A DNA stretch of 64,000 bases from Micromonospora inositola. Its GTDB lineage: Bacteria > Actinomycetota > Actinomycetes > Mycobacteriales > Micromonosporaceae. Every line of letters starts with the position of its first letter. Position 1 is the first letter of the stretch. A model generated the notes under the pieces. The model ran no database searches and had not been told where the DNA came from. It saw only the letters and a program-made list of their open reading frames with translations. Below are positions 1-7,591 of the stretch, one piece after another. The stretch is taken from contig NZ_LT607754.1 in NCBI RefSeq assembly GCF_900090285.1, forward strand, positions 558,001 to 622,000. The letters are read 5' to 3'. The translations under genes and the position numbers were made by a program.

Positions 1-23
1 GATAGAGCGGAATTCGGCAACTT

Positions 24-71
24 CATCCGGCGAGCATCCGTCCGGCGAGCATCCGGCGAGCATCCGGCGAG
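24..71. repeat. Short tandem repeat, 11-bp unit
   Basis: Four head-to-tail copies of a unit reading CATCCGGCGAG, the second lengthened by four bases (CCGT inserted). The array ends about 140 bp before the first gene. It has no spacers and is too short to be CRISPR; slippage repeat is the simplest reading. Confidence 0.6.
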
Positions 72-213
72 CTGTCGAGATGCAGATGTCCTCCGTCGAC
101 TGATGCGCGACAGTCGTCCGCCAACTGATCTGCGACAGCCGAGCGCGGATCGCGGCAGATGTGTGCGACCGCTGGCCGGCGCGGCTCGTTGAAGGCTGTG
201 GAAGGATGCCGCG

Positions 214-987
214 GTGACTGCTCCGATCGCCCCTTGGCGTCGTCCTGCGTTTCGCCCAACTGGTCGCCGCGCCGCCGTAACACTGATCGCCTTCGCCGAC
301 GAGGACGTGCTGAACACCCGGCCCGACCTCGGGCTTCACGACGCCGTCCCGAAGACCGCCCCCACCGCCGCGCTCGACCTGCGCGTCCACCAGTACGTGG
401 ACAGCCCCACCTGGATCGACGGCTGGCGCACCGGTGCTCTGCGCAACATCGCCGCCCGACAACTGGACAACCTTGATCGCCTCGACGCGGCATCGTGTTG
501 CTACTCGATTACCGTGGAGGTCGACGATCCGGCGGACCTCACGCATCTGCAACTTGCCTGGGCGGTGGCAACCATGCTCGCCGACGCCGGCAGCTGCGCG
601 ACGTTGGATACCTATGCCTGCAACTGGCTTTCCGGGCCAGCCCTGGCGTCACTTTCACCCCACCGGCCGTTCACCATCCAGCAGGAGGTGAGTCTGATCG
701 CGGAAACCGATCCGGCACCTGGGTTCGGGCACCCCGTACATACCCGCGGCATGATCAAGTTCGGCCAGCCGGACCTGATTTCCGGTGTACCCGCCGACCG
801 TATCGAAGACACCGCACGGATCCTCAACCACCTCGCCCGAATGCTCGCCGAAGGCCACGTCCTCGTGCCCGGCCAGCAGCTTCGCTTCGACGGCCGTCGG
901 ACCCTGGCGGTGACCACCTACGCTCCAGACGCCGCCACGCCCGACGTGAACCTCAACAACGACGGACTTCTACTCGTCGACGTGTAA
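214..987 (+). CDS. Hypothetical protein, 257 aa, DUF4261-like
   Basis: Product not firmly recognised. The GTG start has an AAGGA Shine-Dalgarno sequence about 8 nt upstream. The protein is soluble, with no signal peptide or membrane segment. The C-terminal half contains HTRGMIKFGQPDLISGVPAD, a pattern I associate from memory with DUF4261-type proteins of unknown function. Codon use is GC-rich at third positions, supporting translation. No operon partner is visible: the next intact gene begins about 300 bp downstream, after a sigma-factor remnant on the other strand. Confident as a gene, weak on family. Confidence 0.6.
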   Translation: MTAPIAPWRRPAFRPTGRRAAVTLIAFADEDVLNTRPDLGLHDAVPKTAPTAALDLRVHQYVDSPTWIDGWRTGALRNIAARQLDNLDRLDAASCCYSITVEVDDPADLTHLQLAWAVATMLADAGSCATLDTYACNWLSGPALASLSPHRPFTIQQEVSLIAETDPAPGFGHPVHTRGMIKFGQPDLISGVPADRIEDTARILNHLARMLAEGHVLVPGQQLRFDGRRTLAVTTYAPDAATPDVNLNNDGLLLVDV

Positions 988-1091
988 GCACCCCGTTCGA
1001 CGAGGCGGAGGATGAACGTACGTGCGGTCGGCGGCAGAAGCGGATGTCTTCGCCGATTTCAGATCTTGCGTTCGGCTCCTGCGCTGCCACG

Positions 1092-1203
1092 CCGCCGACA
1101 GGCAGGCCTCGGCCTCGGAACCGAGGATCCGGTAGGCCGCCCCGAAGATCGCAGGTCGATGCGATTCCCAGTGGGTCTCCGCCAACGTGCCGGTCAGCTC
1201 CAC
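1092..1203 (-). pseudogene. Remnant of an ECF sigma factor N-terminus (SigJ-like)
   Basis: Translation of the minus strand gives HWESHRPAIFGAAYRILGSE, which closely resembles region 2.1 of SigJ-type ECF sigma factors (consensus like EEHRPRLFGIAYRMLGS). The match stops abruptly after SEAEA, where the usual EDAVQE stretch should follow; the rest reads as unrelated Ser/Arg-rich sequence in all minus frames. Only about 35 codons of a roughly 300-residue family survive, so this is a decayed gene fragment. A GTG at 1203 could have been the original start. Confidence 0.5.
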
Positions 1204-1282
1204 TCCCGAACTCCTGCACGCTCGGATCAGCGCTTTCCACGCTTTGGTATACACATGCGACGCTTCGTGGAAGGGAACCGCC

Positions 1283-1945
1283 GTGGGTTACGAGACCACG
1301 TTTGCCGGCCAGGTGACGATCACTCCTCCGCTGAACCAGCACGAGATCGACTACCTGCTGGCGTTCGCCGAGACCAGGCACGAACCCCGGTCCACCGGCC
1401 CCTACGCCCTTGGCTACGGCGACGAGATCGAGGACGCCAGGGATCCAGACCCGAGCAAGCCCGGGTACTGGTGCAAGTGGGCGCCGACCGCCGACGGCAC
1501 CGCGATCGCCTGGAACGAGCACGAGAAGTTCTACGATGCCGAATTCTGGATGGGGTACCTGGTGCACACCTTCCTGAAGCAGGACGCCACCGTCGTGCGC
1601 GAGCGGGTCGACCCGGTGCCCGGCAGGGTGTATCCGCCCGCGCTGGACAGGTTCACCTTCGACCACATCGTCGACGGCGTCATCGAGGCCGAGGGCGAGT
1701 GGCCCGACGACCGCTGGCGTATCGAGGTGCGCGCCAACGCCGTCTACGTGGTCCGGCTGCTGACCGAACCGGACCACGCCGAGTACCCCCGCACCCACCG
1801 CGACGACTGGACCGACGAGCAGCGGGCCGACTTCGCCGCGCGGACCCGGCACAATTTCGTGTACCTGGTGCGGGACGGGCGGTTGCACGAGGTGGGCCCG
1901 GCGGACGGGACGTCGTTCGAGCCGATCCCGGCCGACGTGGACTGA
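1283..1945 (+). CDS. Hypothetical protein, 220 aa
   Basis: Function unknown. The open frame reaches back to 1187, but the GTG at 1283 is preferred because GGAAGGG lies 6-7 nt ahead of it and the coding character begins there (product starts VGYETTFAGQVTITPPLN). The protein is soluble, acidic and rich in Trp, Tyr and Asp, with repeated short charged motifs and no signal peptide, membrane segment or recognisable catalytic site. The upstream frame overlaps the sigma-factor shred, another reason to reject the longer start. It stands alone on its strand. Confidence 0.6.
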   Translation: MGYETTFAGQVTITPPLNQHEIDYLLAFAETRHEPRSTGPYALGYGDEIEDARDPDPSKPGYWCKWAPTADGTAIAWNEHEKFYDAEFWMGYLVHTFLKQDATVVRERVDPVPGRVYPPALDRFTFDHIVDGVIEAEGEWPDDRWRIEVRANAVYVVRLLTEPDHAEYPRTHRDDWTDEQRADFAARTRHNFVYLVRDGRLHEVGPADGTSFEPIPADVD

Positions 1946-2151
1946 GCGCGGGCCCGGGCGTCCGCGTGGGCAGGGCAGGGTTGCGTCGGCTGGTCAACGA
2001 TGAACAGCTCGCCATGCTGCGGATTCCGCAAGACCGCCGCCGATCGCTCGGTGAGGACCCCACTCAGATGATTCCCAGCCGCGCCAGCTGCTGTTGAAGA
2101 CCGAGCGTCACGGCGCATCGAGGCCCAGCGCGCACGGTCGGCGGCAGAAGA

Positions 2152-2496
2152 GTGCGCCCGGCGCAGTCCGGAACTGATATCACGCAGGCCATGAGGGCAG
2201 AGCGCCTGACTCAGCGCCTAGCATGCCCGTCATGCTCGAACTTTCGGACGAGCTATTGCGGCTGCGAGCCCGGTCAGATCGTCTACCTGTCACCGCTGCG
2301 GTCAGGCCCAGCTGCCGGTACCTGGGCAGTCACGGTACCGCTCGCGCCGTTCTCCGCAGCCGACCGTTTCGACCCCACGACCTTCCGCCCCGGCACTGAT
2401 GGGCCCGAGATCATCAAGACGGTGATCCGGCGGGGCGAGTTCATTGATTTGCCCGGCAAGGACCGGTCTGCACTGACTGCCGCAGGGGCGCAGTGA
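2152..2496 (+). CDS. Possible small hypothetical protein, 114 aa
   Basis: An open frame with a Cys-rich segment (CPSCSNFRTSYCGC, residues about 26-39) and a C-terminal half ending in an Ile/Arg-rich helix. No good Shine-Dalgarno sequence precedes the first start, and no family is recognised. The CxxC-x7-CxC pattern might suggest metal binding, but there is no supporting homology. It may be a gene fragment, since its surroundings also contain decayed DNA. Confidence 0.25.
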   Translation: MRPAQSGTDITQAMRAERLTQRLACPSCSNFRTSYCGCEPGQIVYLSPLRSGPAAGTWAVTVPLAPFSAADRFDPTTFRPGTDGPEIIKTVIRRGEFIDLPGKDRSALTAAGAQ

Positions 2497-2569
2497 TACG
2501 CGTACAGCGGTTGACAACCTTGATTGTCGGGCGGACTCTGAAGTGTGAGACCACTGAGGAGGGGTCGTC

Positions 2570-2983
2570 ATGCGGGATCTGACACCTGACGAGCGGCAGG
2601 AAATGCGATGGCAGTTGAGGACGATCGCCATCGGTTGGGCACAGCGGCTCGAGGAGCCCGGGCTGGATGCCAGGCGTAGGGCGGACCACGAGCCGAGCTA
2701 CGCGGAGCGGATGCGGACTCATCTCGCACGCATGACGGTCAGCGAGCAGATGCGGGCTGTGCTCGCCGAGCTCGTGTCGGCAAGCGCCGAGGAAGCGGTG
2801 GAGTGCGGTGCCGGCTATCCCGAGCTTGGCGCGGCGGTGGGCGCCAGCCGGCAGGCGGCGCGTAAGCGGTGGCCCAACCTGCCGATCGCGAAAAAGCGTG
2901 CTGCCGAGTGGAAGCAACCGCCAGGGGGTACCGGCTGGGCCGCCGAGGTAACACTCAAGTACCCGGGCCCAGGAGGAGCCTGA
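2570..2983 (+). CDS. Small HTH-containing protein, 137 aa
   Basis: Preceded by a strong GAGGAGGGG ribosome-binding site 6 nt before the ATG. The N-terminal half is helical and highly charged. Residues about 84-103 (GYPELGAAVGASRQAARKRW) have the pattern of a helix-turn-helix: a turn-forming Gly, then a recognition helix rich in Ser, Arg and Gln. The final 30 residues (WKQPPGGTGW region) look disordered. Such small proteins are common in actinomycete accessory regions and are probably DNA-binding; target unknown. No adjacent gene suggests a pathway. Confidence 0.65.
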   Translation: MRDLTPDERQEMRWQLRTIAIGWAQRLEEPGLDARRRADHEPSYAERMRTHLARMTVSEQMRAVLAELVSASAEEAVECGAGYPELGAAVGASRQAARKRWPNLPIAKKRAAEWKQPPGGTGWAAEVTLKYPGPGGA

Positions 2984-3460
2984 GGCATCTCGTCTGCTGA
3001 TCTGGGCGGCAACCAGACCTCACTCGCGCTGCGCTGACTGCCGAACCTTCGACTTCCCGATCAACCCGCATACTGGCTATATTGATACGAGCGTCTACCT
3101 GGGTGGGCGCCAAAACCCGGTCGACATCACCCGCATGGAGTTCGGTGCGGCCCATTCGCAGTACATCGACGTTGTACTGCACGCCGCGTTCGACTTTTAC
3201 CCAGGAAGGCGTCGAGATCGCGAACACGTCAGAGGTCCTGCACGCCAACCTCCAGTTCGAGCAGCTCGACTGACCCCGACCGAAGACCGGCAGGCCAACG
3301 TACTCAACTCGGCATGTGAGTGCACCGACGCCGCCCAGGAATCACCCACTGTAACCAGGACTACCGAGCAACCAAGGCCAGCTGTCGTGCATGTGCTGGG
3401 ACGGATTTAAGCATGTGGTGGGCATAGACCTACGCCGTCACCGCGCCTGCGCGCGAGTGC
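2984..3460. other. 477-bp stretch without a convincing gene
   Basis: Only short frames without ribosome-binding sites or recognisable products occur here (for example a 63-codon frame at 3082-3273). GC content is visibly lower than in flanking genes, consistent with decayed or intergenic DNA at the 3' end of the leftward HAD-Imm21 gene. No hairpin terminator, tRNA or repeat was seen. Confidence 0.5.
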
Positions 3461-4678
3461 TCAAGCTGGCGGCCTCTGCTCAGCCAGTTGGACCAGCACC
3501 ATTGCCGTCCTATCCTCGGGCTCCACGTAAGCAGTGCGGATCAGATAGGTGCCAGGAGCTAGGTCCACCTTGAGGTGGGGCTCGTGCTCAAGCTCGTCGC
3601 CGGCGAGCGTGGAGTCGAACAACTGCCCCGGTCCGCTGGTCGTCCATGTGCCCGCGTCTTCCCAATCGGCTGTCTCGACTGCTTTGGGAATGAGACGGAT
3701 GAGGTCTGCCTCGGAGCTGGCGTAGATCCACCGGACGAAGAGTCGCTGGTCCGGCAGGTATGTGGTTGATGCTGGCTCGTCGCCCAGGACGAGCGCCTGG
3801 TCGTCACCGGCATCCAGGACACCGGCGTAGCCGTCGATCTGGCAAGCGCGACCGTAGTCGCCCCAGGTGTCGAGGTCGCCGGGGTCGAAGTCGAATGGTG
3901 CGCCTCTCCACTTGGGGAGGGCTGATGACGGCACGAGGACGAGTGGTCCGCCGGCCGATTCGACCCACGGCAGCTGGCTTTGTGGTTTGCGCGTACGGGC
4001 GAGGACAGCCGCCAGGTGGCTCAGGTCCGTAACGATCGCATCGGCGCCGGCGGCGGCAAGACGTTCGGCCTTGCCCGGCTTGTTGGCGTACCCGATGCAG
4101 GGGACGCCGGCAGCGTGGGCGGCTTCGATGTCGCTGGTGGAGTCGCCGACCAGGACGGCGGCGCTGGGTCGGACGTTCAGCGCTTGGAGTGCTTGCACGA
4201 CCGGAATCGGGCTGGGTTTCATCAGTTCCGGGCGCTCGCCTCGTCCGATGACAGCGGCGAAGTACCGAGCGCGGTCGCGGCGCCCGAGGTAAGTGCTGAT
4301 GGCTGCGGTGGAGTTGTTGCTGACGATGGCTAGGCCTCGCCCGGTGGCGACGCACGCCCGGACGACGTCGAACGCTCCGATAGTCGTCTCCGCGGTTGCT
4401 GCGGCCTCGACCTCCGCCGCCTCAAGGGCCGAACTGAGGGTGTCGACCAGCTGGGGCGCAAACGCGGTGGCCGCGCGGAAGAGCTCCAGCGGATCGTCCT
4501 GGTCTCGCAGCTCGTCGGGCAGGTCGACGCCTCGGCTGAGGATCAGCTGGCGAAGGTCTGCCGCGATGCTCGGCGCGGACTTCCCTGCGAAGACGCTGCA
4601 GATCGGACCGTCGAAGTCGATGAGTACAGCCTCGGCTCGCTCAGCGACTTCGGTGAGCCGGTCGTGTGGCGGGGTCAT
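3461..4678 (-). CDS. HAD-family phosphatase fused to an Imm21-like domain, 405 aa
   Basis: Residues 15-230 form a complete HAD hydrolase: motif I DFDG (D21, D23), motif II SNNS (120-123), the motif III lysine in MKPSP (K154) and motif IV GDSTSD (178-183). All catalytic residues are present, so phosphatase or phosphoglycolate-phosphatase-like activity is plausible. From about residue 237 a second domain begins (LPWVESAGGPLVLVPSSALP, then GDYGRACQIDGYAGVL and LVLGDEPASTTYLP). This pattern resembles the Imm21 immunity-protein family as I remember it. The ATG overlaps the stop of the upstream GntR gene by 4 bp (ATGA), so the two are translationally coupled. The longer open frame upstream lies inside gntR and is rejected. 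Confidence 0.8.
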   Translation of the reverse strand: MTPPHDRLTEVAERAEAVLIDFDGPICSVFAGKSAPSIAADLRQLILSRGVDLPDELRDQDDPLELFRAATAFAPQLVDTLSSALEAAEVEAAATAETTIGAFDVVRACVATGRGLAIVSNNSTAAISTYLGRRDRARYFAAVIGRGERPELMKPSPIPVVQALQALNVRPSAAVLVGDSTSDIEAAHAAGVPCIGYANKPGKAERLAAAGADAIVTDLSHLAAVLARTRKPQSQLPWVESAGGPLVLVPSSALPKWRGAPFDFDPGDLDTWGDYGRACQIDGYAGVLDAGDDQALVLGDEPASTTYLPDQRLFVRWIYASSEADLIRLIPKAVETADWEDAGTWTTSGPGQLFDSTLAGDELEHEPHLKVDLAPGTYLIRTAYVEPEDRTAMVLVQLAEQRPPA

Positions 4679-5541
4679 GGCTGGAACTCGTGGGCGATCG
4701 TGGACCACATGGAGTCGAACCAGGTTCGGGCCTGCTCCACATACTGCTGCGCATCCGACGTCTCGTCGTCGCTGACGGCCCGATGGAACAGGATCGCGTC
4801 CTTGCCCATCGGATCGAAGATCCCGACTTCCTTCCCCTCGATCGTCACCGTGTGCTCGACCACGGGATAGAAGCCGAAGAAGACCTCTTCGCCGTTGAGG
4901 ATGTAGAGCTTGAACAGCGGCGCTGCGCGGTGCACTCGCACATCTGCTACGGCTTCCTTGACCAGGCCGAGCTCTCCGAGTTCGCGGACTGCCTCGACAA
5001 TTGCCTCGGTATGCCGGCGGGTGATCCGCTCGGCGCGCTCGCGTACGCCGGGGTCGTCGGACTGCGTCTCGGCCAGGCACGGCAGGGCCATCGGCTGCCT
5101 AGTGTCGGGGAGCAGGATGCGAACGGTAACGGACTCAGGCGTCAGCAGCCCTGCGCGGATCTTGTCGAGTGGCTCGGTCAGCACTCCGTGGAGGGTCTCG
5201 CCGGAAAAGCCGGCAAAATCGATCGTGACGTGGGCGCGCTCGAAGGCGGCCTCGACGTGCGGCCGCAGCCCTACCGGGCGCTCGGTCTGTGCGCGGACGA
5301 ATGCGCCGCTGCCCTGGCGGGTGACGATCAGGCGCTCGTCGCGCAGGATGCGCAGCGCCGTCTTGACCGTTTCTCGGGCGACGTTGTAGCGCTCGGCCAG
5401 GTCGTTCTGCGACGGCAGTCGCTCGCCAGGCTCGAACTTCCGGGTACGGATCGCAGCTCGCAGAACATTGGCGATCTGCTGCGACGGGGGCCTGGGGTCA
5501 TCCGGGTCCAGCCCGGCCAGGTTTTCCAGTTCGCTGGTCAT
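4675..5541 (-). CDS. GntR-family transcriptional regulator, 288 aa
   Basis: The N-terminal winged helix (residues about 16-85) has the GntR signature FEPGERLPSQNDLAERYNVA followed by RETVKTALRILRDERL. The C-terminal half does not match UTRA, FCR or aminotransferase-type effector domains. It contains LPDTRQPMALPCLAETQSDD and ends with a segment mentioning HTVTIEGKEVGIFDPMGKDA, perhaps sensing a phosphorylated ligand. It is the first gene of a two-gene operon with the HAD-Imm21 gene (4-bp overlap). Two TGGCTAGCCA palindromes just upstream of its start are probable autoregulatory operators. The ligand is unknown. Confidence 0.85.
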   Translation of the reverse strand: MTSELENLAGLDPDDPRPPSQQIANVLRAAIRTRKFEPGERLPSQNDLAERYNVARETVKTALRILRDERLIVTRQGSGAFVRAQTERPVGLRPHVEAAFERAHVTIDFAGFSGETLHGVLTEPLDKIRAGLLTPESVTVRILLPDTRQPMALPCLAETQSDDPGVRERAERITRRHTEAIVEAVRELGELGLVKEAVADVRVHRAAPLFKLYILNGEEVFFGFYPVVEHTVTIEGKEVGIFDPMGKDAILFHRAVSDDETSDAQQYVEQARTWFDSMWSTIAHEFQP

Positions 5542-5559
5542 GCCGGCCAGCGTAGGTGC

Positions 5560-5618
5560 TGGCTAGCCAAGCTAGACGAATCGGCGCGTAGCTATTGACT
5601 TGGCTAGCCAGGCTGGCC
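5560..5618. promoter_or_regulatory. Twin TGGCTAGCCA palindromes, probable GntR operators
   Basis: The perfect 10-bp palindrome TGGCTAGCCA occurs at 5560-5569 and again at 5601-5610, 41 bp apart centre to centre (about four helical turns, so on one face of the DNA). Each copy is followed by related sequence (AAGCTAG and GGCTGGCC). The first copy lies 18 bp upstream of the gntR start codon. Location and symmetry suit a dimeric regulator controlling its own gene; binding is an inference. Confidence 0.6.
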
Positions 5619-5930
5619 TACCTCCGGGTCCTCATCTCCCGCCAGTGGTCCGGAAAGACCCTCGCCGACCGCCGCGACTGGGTCAAAGCACTCCTGGGCG
5701 TGACCACCGACGCCGACACCGCCCCGGCCGGCGGAGAGCAGCGGCACGCATGGGAACTCGCCAAACCCACCGACCCCGATGTTGCACCCCTCGCGCACCG
5801 GGTCCTGCGCGCGATATCCGAACGCATCCAATGGCGCGCGCAGCTCGACGCCGCCAGACGCACCGCCGACCCGCCCGATTCGGCAATCGGCTCAGCTCAG
5901 TCAGAGGAGCAGGAAGGGAAGCAAGCATGA
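5619..5930 (+). pseudogene. C-terminal fragment of a replication initiator protein
   Basis: The frame encodes SRQWSGKTLADRRDWVKALL and later DPDVAPLAHRVLRAISERIQ, which I recognise from memory as the C-terminus of replication initiators in actinomycete integrative plasmids (residues such as SRKWSGKTLADH...W). About 105 residues remain of a protein usually over 400 residues long. Homology starts just to the right of the second TGGCTAGCCA palindrome, so a deletion junction probably lies near 5615-5630. The stop overlaps the xis start by 4 bp (ATGA), preserving the original coupling. Confidence 0.6.
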
Positions 5931-6109
5931 TGGAGAAGAAGAGTGTTCGTCCGGCTGAGGCTGCCGCCCTGCTGGGCGTCTGCCGCGACACCGTCTACGT
6001 CCTGATGCGGTCCGGGCGTTTGCGGTCGGTGAAGCTGGGTCGGGCTCGCCTCATCCCGATCGCCGCGATTGATGACTTCCTGTCGGCAACCGAGGAGGCC
6101 GCGGCATGA
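5927..6109 (+). CDS. xis: Excisionase-type HTH protein, 60 aa
   Basis: A short MerR-like/helix-turn-helix-17 protein. VRPAEAAALLGVCRDTVYVL forms the DNA-binding helix pair, followed by the wing RSGRLRSVKLGRARLIPIAA. Such proteins act as recombination directionality factors for the adjacent integrase. The AGGAAGGG ribosome-binding site is at 5911-5918; ATG codons at 5927 and 5930 are both usable. The gene overlaps the rep fragment upstream and the integrase downstream by 4 bp each, the usual packing in these elements. It appears intact although its partners are not. Confidence 0.8.
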   Translation: MMEKKSVRPAEAAALLGVCRDTVYVLMRSGRLRSVKLGRARLIPIAAIDDFLSATEEAAA

Positions 6110-7246
6110 CCGGCCGGCGTCGCCGCTCTCATGGTGAGGGTTCGGTGTATGAGCAGCGGCCCGGTATATGGGCGGCCGTGGTCGACCTCGGTTGGATCGA
6201 CGGCAAACGCAGGCGCAAGTACGTCTACGCGAAATCCGAGGCAGAGGCGATCCGCAAGCGTGATGAGCTGCGGCGCCGGCATGATCTGGGCGAAAACCTC
6301 GCCGCGCAGCCGCGCACTCTGTCGGACTGGTTGGACGAGTGGATCGCTATGAAGGCTCAGGAGGGCACTCGGCCGTCCACGCTTCGCGGCTACCGCTGGT
6401 TGATCGAGAGCCACATTCGGCCGGCGCTCGGCAACGTGGCGTTGAGCAAGCTCACACCGACGATGATCCGTCGCGTCCTCGCCGCGAAGGCGAGCGCAGA
6501 TCTTTCGGCAACCACCGTACGTCACATTCACGGCATGATCCGAAATGTCCTGGGCGACGCGGTACGCGAGGAGCTGTTGCACCGTAAGCCCGCGCTTGCC
6601 GTCCGGGCTCCGTCGATCCGCCATCAGGAGCGGCGGGCACTGACGGTCGAGGAAGCCCGGCGCTTGATCGAAACAATCCGGGGTGATCGGCTCGAAGCGC
6701 TGTGGGTCTGTGCCCTGACCGTCGGTCTGCGGCGCGGCGAGCTGCTCGGGCTGCGCTGGAGTGACGTGGATCTCGCGGCTGACACCCTCACCGTTCGGCA
6801 AACCCTGCTCCGCGCTGGCGGACAGCTCCACTTCGCGGAACCGAAGACGGAACGCTCGCGTCGTACCGTGCCGGTTCCCGAACAGACCTTGGCGCTCATC
6901 CGCGCCCATCGGCGCCGGCAGGCTGCCGAACGGCTCCAGGCGGGCGAGCGTTGGCAGGACTTAAGGCCTGATCTTCGCCTCCACGATCGGCACGCCCATG
7001 GAGCCGCGCAACGTCGACCGCGCCTGGCATGCGACGCGAGCGCGCGCAGGCCTGCCCTGGCTACGGCTGCACGATCTCCGACACGCCTGCGCCACGTTCC
7101 TTCTCGCGTCGGGCGCATCCCCCCGCACGGTGATGAAGACCCTCGGCCACAGCCAGATCACATTGACGATGAACACGTACACACACGTCTTGGCCGAGGT
7201 CGAGCGGGCGGCCATGGACGCGGCCGCCGACCGGCTCTTCGGTTGA
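6106..7246 (+). pseudogene. int: Tyrosine site-specific integrase, frameshifted
   Basis: The N-terminus has the AP2-like arm-binding segment and a SAM-like core-binding domain (LSDWLDEWIAMKAQEGTRPS). The catalytic domain carries the first arginine (GLRRGELLGLRW) and the lysine region (EPKTERSRR). At 6961-6964 the frame is lost. The remainder, with HDLRHACATFLLASG, GHSQITLTMNTYTHV and the tyrosine nucleophile, continues one base later in another frame (from about 6965 to 7246). One extra base in CTTAAGG explains this, and the shifted frame has an in-frame TAA directly before the homology resumes. Unless this is a sequencing error or a +1 frameshift, the enzyme is truncated before its HxxR and Tyr residues. 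Confidence 0.8.
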
Positions 7247-7328
7247 GCTTGGCTGTACCGATGGCTGTACCGCTGAAAACCGCGAAGGCCCAGGCACAGC
7301 CGAGATGGGCTGTGGCCTGGGCCTTCAG

Positions 7329-7404
7329 TGGTGCGCCGCCAGGGACTCGAACCCCGAACCCGCGGATTAAGAGTCCGCTGCTCTGCCAGTTGAGCTAGCG
7401 GCGC
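7329..7404 (-). tRNA. tRNA-Lys (anticodon CTT)
   Basis: On the minus strand the gene begins GCGCCGCTAGCTCA. It has a 7-bp acceptor stem, the anticodon arm GCGGA-CTCTTAA-TCCGC giving anticodon CTT, a T arm with GGTTCGAGTC, discriminator A and an encoded CCA (7329-7331). Its 3' end faces the integrase remnant, which ends 82 bp away, so it is the likely integration target. Confidence 0.95.
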
Positions 7405-7591
7405 TCGCTGGCAACGGAGAAGACACTAGCACGCCCCTCGACCCGGGTTCCAATCCGATCCCCGGCTCCCCTCTTCGGTCGAGCTTAAGGCGCAAAGCGG
7501 GACAAGGTGCCCAGCGCGCCGACCGAGGGGACCGAGGTGACGGCGTTCATGGGGCACGATGTGCGCCAGGCACGCGAGAACAGAGGTGGGG

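Larger units (their letters stand above)
5619..7332. mobile_element. Remnant integrative element (rep fragment, xis, int) beside tRNA-Lys
   Basis: Order and orientation (replication initiator, excisionase, tyrosine integrase, tRNA 3' end) match actinomycete integrative and conjugative elements of the pSAM2/SLP1 type. The initiator has lost its N-terminus and the integrase is frameshifted, so the element looks immobile. No transfer gene (FtsK-like) is visible. The tRNA 3' end probably served as attB. I searched the left part of the window by eye for a second copy of the tRNA 3' sequence and did not find one. The left boundary is therefore unknown, and the GntR/HAD-Imm21 pair may be cargo. Confidence 0.6.

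Noticed and set aside
24..71. Tandem repeat as a CRISPR array
   Set aside because: Units are 11 bp, directly adjacent, with no spacers and no cas genes nearby.
1012..2097. 361-codon plus-strand open frame
   Set aside because: Arg/Ala/Pro-rich shadow of the real gene at 1283-1945 in a GC-rich genome; no ribosome-binding site or family.
3082..3273. Short frame of 63 codons
   Set aside because: No ribosome-binding site, Ser/Thr-rich random composition, no recognised product.
4679..5080. Extended N-terminus for the HAD-Imm21 protein
   Set aside because: The extension lies out of frame within gntR; the ATG overlapping the gntR stop is the natural start.
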